DNA of 14,987 nt. Origin: a bacterium (lineage in GTDB: Bacteria > UBA9089 > CG2-30-40-21 > SBAY01). Of the stretch, positions 1 through 5,772 are shown one piece after another. The translations under genes were made by a program, and so were the position numbers. The stretch's first letter is position 1. Each line of letters begins with the position of its first letter. The notes beneath the pieces are model-generated. The model searched no databases and had not been told where the DNA came from. It saw only the letters and a program-made list of their open reading frames with translations. The DNA is taken from NCBI GenBank assembly GCA_040757115.1, contig JBFLYA010000089.1, positions 1 through 14,987 on the forward strand, written 5' to 3'.

Positions 1-208
1 CCTTATCAACCAGGGAAAACAGTCAAATCATTTTGTGGGGATTCATACTGTAGTGCCAAAACTCAACCTCTCTACTCTGTAAGTTGTTGATAATACAAGA
101 CTTATTTTTTTAAGCGGCGAAGTTGGGTTGTGGGTAACGATAAGCTTTAAAAAAGGGGATAATCCTTTAATCTTTGTGTCTTAGTGTCTTTGTGGCTGAA
201 CAGTTTAG
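1..208. other. Intergenic left edge, no gene seen
   Basis: No convincing coding region or RNA gene is visible. The segment lies downstream of the lysR-type gene. It holds an imperfect pair of inverted sequences, near 59-70 (AACTCAACCT) and 119-130 (AAGTTGGGTT), separated by an AT-rich loop with a T-run. This could be a weak terminator, but the pairing is imperfect. The last 38 bases are a repeat fragment described separately. The left end of the window may cut a longer feature. Confidence 0.5.
171..206. repeat. Half of a tandem/palindromic repeat next to the lysR stop codon
   Basis: Read on the minus strand, this is CTGTTCAGCCAC followed by three degenerate 8-bp units (CACAAAGA, CACTAAGA, CACAAAGA). 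The GTTCAGCCAC end resembles the ends of the complete elements at 10719 and 11721. Only one arm is recognisable, so this is probably a relic or a one-sided copy. It begins within a few bases of the stop codon of the LysR gene, the same placement seen at the 3' ends of panC and yaaR in this window. Confidence 0.6.
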
Positions 209-1102
209 CTACAAACAGGAGTTAAAAATTCCCATTTCCCTAAATTGATTAGACAATCTTTCCTTTAAACAGTCGATAAATTCGGTGGTTAAAGATGTAA
301 GTTCTTTTTCTCGACTATAAATAAGATTGAAATCAAATCGAGAGTCTATGTTGGCTATAGGGATAATATCTATATTCTCCGGCTTTTTAATAAATGAGGA
401 TTTTGCGACAAAAGAGATACCAAGATTCTCTGCAACCGCACTTTTAACGGCCTCTGTTGAATCCAGTTCCATTTTGATATTTAAATCAGAAAGTTTGATG
501 CCATATTTAGTCAATATTTCTTCCATTATCTTCCTTGTTCCTGAACCTTCTTCTCGAATAATTATTGGCTCGGACAATAACTCGCTAATTTCTATCTGCT
601 TTTTAGATGTCCATAGATGTGAAGTTGAAGTAATAAGGATTAATTCGTCCTCATATACCTTTTCGACACTGAAAGAATGATTATCGATTTTGTCCTCAAC
701 CAGGGCTAAATTAAAGGCATTCGCCGATAGCTGTTTTAAAATCTGGTTTGTGTTGGCTACTTTTAAATAAATATCTACCCCGCCATCTTCTTTTCTAAAG
801 GTGCTAATTATTCTTGGCAGAACATACTCACCTAATGTTGTGCTGGCACCAATGATTAACTTACCATTGCTTGAATTTCTGAAATGGCTTATCTCCAGAA
901 TCGCCTTTTCATAAAGAGCCAGTATTTGCTCTGTAAAGCCGCGTAATATTCTACCTTCTTGCGTGAGTAAAACACCTTCTTTTTCTCGTAAAAACAGTTT
1001 TACGGCTAACTTATCTTCCAGTCTCTTAATCTGGTGGCTGACTGCAGACTGGGTAATGTATAATTCATCACCTGTCTTTGAGAAGCTTTTTAATTGAGCC
1101 AC
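209..1102 (-). CDS. LysR-family transcriptional regulator
   Basis: This is a DNA-binding regulator of about 300 residues with the usual LysR plan. The N-terminal winged helix-turn-helix includes ITQSAVSHQIKRLEDKL, and the C-terminal effector-binding domain starts near GASTTLGEYVLPRI, a pattern common in CbbR/CysL-like members. The only conventional start in frame is the GTG at 1102, but homology clearly continues upstream: the codons before it read DDFTLRVFQK, which is the missing first helix. No ATG, GTG or TTG exists between the upstream in-frame stop and that GTG. An ACG at 1133-1135 sits about 6 nt after a good Shine-Dalgarno (GAGG), so the true start may be ACG or a mutated ATG; this would give about 308 aa. 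It is the last gene of the apparent sulfur operon, 49-82 bp after the Rrf2 gene. A role in controlling sulfur genes is inferred from context, and the ligand is unknown. Confidence 0.88.
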   Translation of the reverse strand: MAQLKSFSKTGDELYITQSAVSHQIKRLEDKLAVKLFLREKEGVLLTQEGRILRGFTEQILALYEKAILEISHFRNSSNGKLIIGASTTLGEYVLPRIISTFRKEDGGVDIYLKVANTNQILKQLSANAFNLALVEDKIDNHSFSVEKVYEDELILITSTSHLWTSKKQIEISELLSEPIIIREEGSGTRKIMEEILTKYGIKLSDLNIKMELDSTEAVKSAVAENLGISFVAKSSFIKKPENIDIIPIANIDSRFDFNLIYSREKELTSLTTEFIDCLKERLSNQFREMGIFNSCL

Positions 1103-1184
1103 CTTTTGAAATACCCTTAGAGTAAAATCATCCGTTTGACACCTCTTACTTCTTACTTTTTATCCGAGAGTCTTCATTTAATAC

Positions 1185-1628
1185 TCAATTACCAATTCCC
1201 AGTTTTAAGTCATTATCCATCTTGACCAAATCCTCAAGAGTAGTTGAATCTAAAATCTCGCTTACCTTTTCTCCAACCTTTTTCCAGAGTAATCTTGCGG
1301 CACATTCTGGCGACCGATGGCATTCCTTATGACTTACCTCTGGATTAACACAAAATACCGGCTCAATATAGCCTTCAAGAGTTCTGATTATCTCCCCCGT
1401 AGTAATTTCAGCTGGTTTTTTAGTCAAGCGATAGCCACCAGCAGGTCCTCTTGTGCTTTCTACCAAGCCGGCTCTTTTTAATTTAACCATCAGTTGTTCT
1501 ATATATTGTGAAGTAATCTCCTGGTTTTTTGAAATTTCAGTTGCCGGGACAAATTTTCCGGTCGTCCCGTGTAATGCTAACTCAAGCATTGACCTGAGTG
1601 CATATCTGCCTTTTGTGGAAAGCCACAT
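1185..1628 (-). CDS. Rrf2-family transcriptional regulator with candidate Fe-S ligand cysteines
   Basis: This 147-aa protein has the typical Rrf2 length and N-terminus (MWLSTKGRYALRSMLELALH). It also has the Rrf2 wing signature RGPAGGYRLTK at about residues 60-70. Cys93, Cys103 and Cys109, followed by ARLLW, occupy the region where IscR/NsrR/RsrR-type members bind an Fe-S cluster, although the spacing (9 and 5 residues) differs from the 5/5 of IscR. Rrf2 proteins sense Fe-S status, NO, redox state or cysteine supply (IscR, NsrR, CymR). The start is the ATG at 1628, chosen because GGAGG lies 10 bp upstream and because family homology begins there; the open frame running further upstream overlaps the ferredoxin gene and is not likely translated. 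It lies 53 bp after the NIL-ferredoxin gene in the same operon, so a sensor of sulfur or Fe-S status for this locus is a reasonable inference. Confidence 0.93.
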   Translation of the reverse strand: MWLSTKGRYALRSMLELALHGTTGKFVPATEISKNQEITSQYIEQLMVKLKRAGLVESTRGPAGGYRLTKKPAEITTGEIIRTLEGYIEPVFCVNPEVSHKECHRSPECAARLLWKKVGEKVSEILDSTTLEDLVKMDNDLKLGIGN

Positions 1629-1681
1629 CGGACTTTTACCTCCTTTCCAATTAGAATAGACCATAATGACTATTTCTTTCT

Positions 1682-2089
1682 CTAAAATAGTATCTCCACG
1701 GCTTGATACGGGCATGCCTTGAGGCAAAGACCGCAAACAATACAGCGTTCAGAATCAAAGGAGACCCTCATTTGCTCCCGGTTAACACTTAAGGTATCAG
1801 AGGGACAGATAGGAATGCACGCTGTACAATGAACACATTTTGCCTCATTCCACCGGACATCCTGAGCTAACGGTTGAATACTTACTCCCAATCCCTTCAG
1901 GTAATCCATTCCGCCGGCCAGTTTCTCCCTTTGCCCGCCTATCTCTACCACCAATCTACCTTCTTCATTCGGATTAACTTTGGCACTTAAGATATTAACT
2001 ATCAAATCGTAGTCTTTAATTAGATGACAGGTAATTGGTTGTTCGACAATCTCTTTGGGAAATGTTAAAACCACTCGTTTCTTAATCAT
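1682..2089 (-). CDS. NIL-domain protein with 2x[4Fe-4S] ferredoxin domain (homocysteine biosynthesis partner)
   Basis: This is a 135-aa protein. Residues 1-75 are a NIL domain (a ferredoxin-like fold also found at the C-terminus of methionine ABC transporter ATPases). Residues 80-130 are a bacterial-type ferredoxin with two CxxCxxCxxxCP motifs (Cys85/88/91/95 and Cys116/119/122/126), enough for two [4Fe-4S] clusters. The same architecture is encoded beside HcyBio/DUF39 genes in methanogens, where genetics showed that the pair makes homocysteine from aspartate semialdehyde and sulfide. The ferredoxin probably supplies electrons for that reaction. The start at 2089 is supported by CAGGAG placed 5 nt upstream. 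The open frame extending upstream to 2182 translates a GTAGAAA tandem repeat and is not genuine protein. The gene lies 163-172 bp after the HcyBio gene; the gap is filled by a palindromic repeat. Confidence 0.93.
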   Translation of the reverse strand: MIKKRVVLTFPKEIVEQPITCHLIKDYDLIVNILSAKVNPNEEGRLVVEIGGQREKLAGGMDYLKGLGVSIQPLAQDVRWNEAKCVHCTACIPICPSDTLSVNREQMRVSFDSERCIVCGLCLKACPYQAVEILF

Positions 2090-2099
2090 ACTTTCTCCT

Positions 2100-2207
2100 G
2101 AAAATAGGAAGTAGAAAGTAGAGAGTAGAAAGTAGAAAGTAAAGAAAACATCACTCCTCACGCCTATCTCCTTACCTCCCACCTTCTACCTCCTACCTAC
2201 TATTTTC
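2100..2207. repeat. Palindromic repeat with 7-bp tandem arms
   Basis: The ends are a perfect 8-bp inverted pair, GAAAATAG (2100-2107) and CTATTTTC (2200-2207). The left arm is a run of degenerate heptamers of the type GTAGAAA. The right arm is an imperfect complement (CTACCTC-like units). The element occupies most of the gap between hcyBio and the NIL-ferredoxin gene, and its right-hand end as transcribed abuts the Shine-Dalgarno of the ferredoxin gene. A hairpin here in the mRNA could stabilise or separate the two cistrons, but that is inference. Confidence 0.7.
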
Positions 2208-2261
2208 ATCCTCATTTGTGAACACACGGTTCATGAGCGTTTCTCCTAACTATCTAAACGA

Positions 2262-3452
2262 TTATCTTTCTTTTAATGCCTTGAGTCTAATCTTCGAATC
2301 AACTGATGGAAGTTTTTGCACAGGTTCAGTTAACAGAAATTCACCTTTGCGTATCCATTCCTTGAGTATGTCCGCTATTTCTCTTGCTTTGGCATAGCTT
2401 GATAATCCACCAGTAGGAACCTCTTTGTTTCGAACGATTATTTTACCAGATTTTAGCTGAGCATAATTCACTTCAGCAAGACTCCCTGGTTTACCTTGTG
2501 GGTATGCCTCGCTGTAATCTATTACCTGGGTGTAAATTTCTTCATCCTTAACTGCGGTATATTGGCAGATTTCCTCGTTGAGGATAGGAATAGGCACACC
2601 AATTCCTACAGCTAATGTTACTCCATAGCCGGTCATACTCACTCCCCGTAACCATTCAGGATTTATCTGTTTTAAATCACCAAGAACCGCCAATGTCCCG
2701 GCTGGACTCTTTGGAATTCCCTTATCCGTCCGAGCTACATTGGGATTATGTTGAGTCCCCTGCCAAACAATGTAGCCTACTCCACCACCCAGGAATATTC
2801 TCGTTCCCATGCCAATAGTAAGATAGAGTGGGTCGTTGAGCAATGGAGACAGTTGTCCCGCACTACAATAGTTAGCATTCCCCAATCCTGGCTGTAAAAC
2901 CCCCATATAGGTATAGATAACTGTATTTGAAAGATTTACTGCAACATTATAGTTCTGGTAGCAATTTCTTGGATTAAATAACACTGCCTCATTTAAGTCT
3001 TCAATATTAATCCAGGTATCAAGTTCTTTGCGAGGATAGCAATCTGTCCCGTAAGAGATTGCCTTCAGACGAATGTCCTTTCCGGCAACCAACTCTTCGA
3101 TTATGTGTCCGCCACCATATTTGAATGCCCCTAGATAAATGCTGTTCGCCGGGTCATTTTCAGGAATTTCGGTTGCACCCAGAAAAACATCTACCGCCGC
3201 TAAACCTGCATGAGCTGGAACATTATTTAACCAGACCTTTTGAGCCTTGATTTTTGGTTTAGAATGACCAAAATTGAAGTAAACCTCTGAAGAGCACATC
3301 GGGCCAAAAGTAGCTGTGGTAACCACATCCACCTCTTTGGCTGCTTGCTTTACACCCTTCTTATCCACCAACCCGATAATCTCTTCCGCGGTTACCACCA
3401 CAACTTCACCCTTTTTAATCCGCTCGTTAATCTGGGCAATGGTCTTAACCAT
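2262..3452 (-). CDS. HcyBio (DUF39) homocysteine biosynthesis protein
   Basis: This protein of about 396 aa matches the DUF39/HcyBio family along its whole length (MVKTIAQINERIKKG, VVTTATFGPMCSSEVYFNFGH, AISYGTDCYPRKELDTWIN, GGGVGYIVWQGTQHNP). In methanogens and several anaerobic bacteria this protein, with the NIL-ferredoxin, converts aspartate semialdehyde plus sulfide to homocysteine. That route bypasses the acylhomoserine pathway, and two conserved cysteines are thought to carry a persulfide. Candidate equivalents are the Cys of GPMCSS (residue 53) and the Cys of GTDCYPRKE (residue 138). No CBS domains are seen, unlike some archaeal homologues. The ATG at 3452 fits the family N-terminus. 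An in-frame TTG at 3458 has better spacing (6 nt) from the upstream AAGGA, so two extra residues are possible. It is the first gene of the minus-strand operon, read from the consensus promoter at 3515-3543. Confidence 0.93.
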   Translation of the reverse strand: MVKTIAQINERIKKGEVVVVTAEEIIGLVDKKGVKQAAKEVDVVTTATFGPMCSSEVYFNFGHSKPKIKAQKVWLNNVPAHAGLAAVDVFLGATEIPENDPANSIYLGAFKYGGGHIIEELVAGKDIRLKAISYGTDCYPRKELDTWINIEDLNEAVLFNPRNCYQNYNVAVNLSNTVIYTYMGVLQPGLGNANYCSAGQLSPLLNDPLYLTIGMGTRIFLGGGVGYIVWQGTQHNPNVARTDKGIPKSPAGTLAVLGDLKQINPEWLRGVSMTGYGVTLAVGIGVPIPILNEEICQYTAVKDEEIYTQVIDYSEAYPQGKPGSLAEVNYAQLKSGKIIVRNKEVPTGGLSSYAKAREIADILKEWIRKGEFLLTEPVQKLPSVDSKIRLKALKER

Positions 3453-3486
3453 TTCCAACCATCTTCCTTTCTTGAAACTTGTGAAT

Positions 3487-3498
3487 ATACTTGAGTAT
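3487..3498. promoter_or_regulatory. Candidate operator palindrome ATACT-N2-AGTAT
   Basis: This is a 12-bp inverted repeat (ATACTTGAGTAT) just downstream of the predicted hcyBio transcription start, between the -10 box and the ribosome binding site. Its position suits a repressor site. Its TACTCA half-site core recurs in both flanking promoters (AATTACTCA). The factor is unknown; the Rrf2 or LysR protein of the operon are natural candidates. Confidence 0.35.
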
Positions 3499-3514
3499 TT
3501 CTATCAACAATTAT

Positions 3515-3543
3515 ATTATACCATATCTGAGTAATTTTGTCAA
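3515..3543 (-). promoter_or_regulatory. Consensus sigma70 promoter for the hcyBio operon
   Basis: Read on the minus strand, TTGACA (3538-3543) is followed by a spacer of exactly 17 nt and TATAAT (3515-3520), a perfect match to both hexamers with ideal spacing. The predicted start is near 3508, about 56 nt before the hcyBio ATG. The spacer contains the 9-mer AATTACTCA, which is repeated in the divergent promoter. Such a strong promoter would be expected to need a repressor. Confidence 0.8.
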
Positions 3544-3561
3544 CAATCATTTTTTAACTGA

Positions 3562-3580
3562 CTATGACTTTTTCTCATAG
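3562..3580. promoter_or_regulatory. Inverted repeat CTATGA-N7-TCATAG in the divergent promoter region
   Basis: A perfect 6-bp inverted repeat (3562-3567 and 3575-3580) with a 7-bp centre lies about 20 bp upstream of the -35 box of the plus-strand promoter. Its placement and size fit a dimeric activator or LysR-type site between the two divergent genes. No specific regulator can be assigned from the sequence. Confidence 0.35.
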
Positions 3581-3599
3581 AGTTATAAGAATTACTCAT

Positions 3600-3628
3600 T
3601 TGACAAATAGTTAATCAAGGGTTATATT
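3600..3628 (+). promoter_or_regulatory. Sigma70-type promoter for the SQR-like/DUF1641 operon
   Basis: TTGACA (3600-3605), a 17-nt spacer and TATATT (3623-3628) form a near-consensus promoter. It directs transcription toward the flavoprotein gene at 3683, with an expected start near 3635. The 9-mer AATTACTCA lies immediately upstream of the -35 box (3590-3598), in opposite orientation to the copy in the divergent promoter. Confidence 0.72.
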
Positions 3629-3682
3629 ATAAGTAGAATATATATAAATAATTTGCTTAACAATACAAGGAGGTAAAAACAA

Positions 3683-4846
3683 ATGAAAAAGGTAGTAATT
3701 TTAGGTGGAGGAAGTGCAGGGGTGATGTTTGCCAACAGAATGAGGAAGGAGTTTAGTGAAGATGCAGTCCAGATGACGGTGATTGAAAAAAGTGAGACGC
3801 ATATTTATCAGCCGGCATTTACCTTAGTAGTGTTTGAGTTAGACCAGCCGGAAAATCTTACAAAACCAATGAAAAACCTGTTTTTTGAGGGAATTAACTT
3901 AATCACTGATGAGGCAACGAAGATAGAACCGAAAGAAAACAGAGTAATGACTTCAAAATCTGGTGAAATTTCTTATGACTATCTCGTTATTGCCACAGGT
4001 GCAAGATTAATCTATGATGAGCCTGAGGGAATGTTAAAAGGGCTTGAGAAGGGTGAAAATGTATTTATGTTTTATTGCCTTGATGGAGCAATACGACTCA
4101 GAGAGGCAGTAAAGAGATTTGAAGGTGGCACAATAGTTTCATCTATTTGCCAGATGCCGATAAAATGCCCTGCCGCTCCTGTAAAATTCATTATGCTGGC
4201 AGAAAATACTATGAGACGCAGGGGGATAAGAGATAAATGTAGATTTGTATTCACCACGCCAATGTCGGATGTCTTCTCCAGGCAGCCTTATGCGGCTAAA
4301 CTAAATAGCATCTTTAAGGAAAGAGGCATAGAGGCAATTGCAAATTTTACCCCATCAGAGGTTGATTATGAAAAAGGTGTGATAAAATCCTTTACAAAAG
4401 GACAAGAACCTGTCCAGTTTGATTTGCTTTGTATTACTCCACCACACGAAGGCCAACCCCTTATCGAAAATTCAGAAGGTGTAGGAAATGCCGCAGGTTG
4501 GGTTACCTGTGATAAGAATCTGATGGTCCATACTACTTTTCCCAATATCTATGGGATTGGAGATGCAACCGATTTCCCAACATCAAAAACTGCCTCTGGA
4601 GTAAGAAAGCAAGCTAAGGTTCTAACCGAGCGAATGAAATCACTCATAAAAGGTGAAAAGCCAACCGCGACCTACGATGGAGAGGTAATATGCCCGATGC
4701 CAACCAGATATGGCAAGGCGTTGTTTGCAGAATTTAACTATACGGAAAGCATCTCGCCAGCTATTGAGAGTTATTTTAACTGGATGGTTAAGGTTCATAT
4801 GCTCAGACCACTTTACTGGAATCTTATGCTTAATGGCTTGATGTAA
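3683..4846 (+). CDS. Sulfide:quinone oxidoreductase-like FAD-dependent oxidoreductase
   Basis: This is a 387-aa flavoprotein of the two-dinucleotide-binding-domain class. It has an N-terminal GGGSAG Rossmann motif (8-13), an ATGARL segment (104-109) and a second FAD motif GIGDATDFP (291-299). Features of the SQR/FCSD branch are Cys162 in PIKCPAAP, Cys337 in CPMPTRYGKALFAEFNY, and an amphipathic C-terminus (YFNWMVKVHMLRPLYWNLML) of the sort that docks SQR on the membrane. Cys132 is in roughly the position of the third SQR cysteine. SQR oxidises sulfide to sulfane sulfur and passes electrons via FAD to quinone. The substrate here could instead be another sulfur species or a different acceptor. 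A strong ribosome binding site (AGGAGG, 8 nt before the ATG) sets the start. It is transcribed divergently from the homocysteine operon and followed 53 bp later by the DUF1641 gene. Confidence 0.88.
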   Translation: MKKVVILGGGSAGVMFANRMRKEFSEDAVQMTVIEKSETHIYQPAFTLVVFELDQPENLTKPMKNLFFEGINLITDEATKIEPKENRVMTSKSGEISYDYLVIATGARLIYDEPEGMLKGLEKGENVFMFYCLDGAIRLREAVKRFEGGTIVSSICQMPIKCPAAPVKFIMLAENTMRRRGIRDKCRFVFTTPMSDVFSRQPYAAKLNSIFKERGIEAIANFTPSEVDYEKGVIKSFTKGQEPVQFDLLCITPPHEGQPLIENSEGVGNAAGWVTCDKNLMVHTTFPNIYGIGDATDFPTSKTASGVRKQAKVLTERMKSLIKGEKPTATYDGEVICPMPTRYGKALFAEFNYTESISPAIESYFNWMVKVHMLRPLYWNLMLNGLM

Positions 4847-4899
4847 TTAAGGTAAGTAGTCAAGCCACCCATACTAAAAATAATAAGAGGTAAAAGAAG

Positions 4900-5763
4900 A
4901 TGGTAAATGATATATTAAAAACAATTAAAGATAGTACTAACCAGATAAATGAATTACACCGCAGGTTTAAGATAATCGAAAACCTTATCACGGATATAAC
5001 GCCTGGTTTTGAAAGGGTTTGTAAGGAAACTAACCCGATTGTTCGAGAATTAAGAGAGAAGTTTGAGCGAGACGAAACTTTAACATTTGTCATGAGAATT
5101 GGAGATAGTATCCCATCTTTTGTAAGGCTTTTGGAGGTGATGAATGCTGTAAAAGGCTTGCTTGAGGACTTATCTTCAGTGCCTGATAAAATCTCTAAGG
5201 AAACACTTCCTATTGTCCGAGAGTTAAGAGAACGCTTTGAAAGGGATGAAACATTGAAACTCATCAAGCAGGTGGGAGACAATATACCGACCATGGTAAG
5301 GTTTCTGGAGATAATGCCGGCGGTAAAAGGGTTGATTGATGACCTATCGCCAGCTATCGACAAAATCCTGCATGAGACAGCACCTACAATAAAAATACTC
5401 CGCGAATCCTTTGAAAAAGATGAAACCATAGAGATTCTTAAAAAGACTGGAGAAAACATTAACACCTTTAATAAACTTCTGGATACCCTGTCTACTCTGG
5501 ATAAAAGTGGGGACCTCGAGATTATCCTGGAAAACGCCGTGGCTAAAGAAACAAGGTGTTTGATTAAAGTAATGGAAAACTGCGTAGTTAAAACTATGCA
5601 GGAGGTTAAGGAGAAACCTATTAAACCCGGGCTGGGAAAGATTATCTTTGCCATAAGAGAGCCTGAGGTTCAAAAGGGATTATTATTCCTGATGACCCTT
5701 GCCAGAAATATACCGCAGTGTATATTAGAAACTATGAAAGATAGCCCGCAAGGGGAAAGGTGA
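4900..5763 (+). CDS. DUF1641 protein with three 58-residue tandem repeats
   Basis: This 287-aa, strongly helical and charged protein has no signal peptide or membrane segment. DUF1641 proteins are often encoded beside SQR-like flavoproteins and similar oxidoreductases; their biochemical role is not established. The core-like region is near residues 235-275 (GLGKIIFAIREPEVQKG, FLMTLARNIP). N-terminal to it are three tandem copies of a 58-residue unit, starting at about residues 43, 101 and 159 and best seen as ETNPIVRELREKFERDET, ETLPIVRELRERFERDET and ETAPTIKILRESFEKDET. AAGAGG lies 8-10 nt before the ATG. The neighbourhood suggests a partner or scaffold for the flavoprotein, perhaps a membrane-peripheral coupling subunit. 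It ends 9 bp from the stop codon of the opposing barrel gene. Confidence 0.82.
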   Translation: MVNDILKTIKDSTNQINELHRRFKIIENLITDITPGFERVCKETNPIVRELREKFERDETLTFVMRIGDSIPSFVRLLEVMNAVKGLLEDLSSVPDKISKETLPIVRELRERFERDETLKLIKQVGDNIPTMVRFLEIMPAVKGLIDDLSPAIDKILHETAPTIKILRESFEKDETIEILKKTGENINTFNKLLDTLSTLDKSGDLEIILENAVAKETRCLIKVMENCVVKTMQEVKEKPIKPGLGKIIFAIREPEVQKGLLFLMTLARNIPQCILETMKDSPQGER

Positions 5764-5772
5764 TAGCAACTA

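Noticed and set aside
1629-1736. N-terminal extension of the Rrf2 frame
   Set aside because: It overlaps the ferredoxin gene and has no family similarity. The ATG at 1628 has GGAGG in place and matches the family start.
2090-2182. N-terminal extension of the NIL-ferredoxin frame
   Set aside because: The extension (STFYFLLSTFYFLF) is a translation of the GTAGAAA tandem repeat. The family N-terminus and a good ribosome binding site support the ATG at 2089.
4860-5654. Minus-strand 264-codon open frame opposite the DUF1641 gene
   Set aside because: It is Ser/Leu/Ile-rich low-information sequence, antisense to a well-supported gene with repeats, and its own repeats mirror the sense repeats. It has no ribosome binding site or family resemblance.
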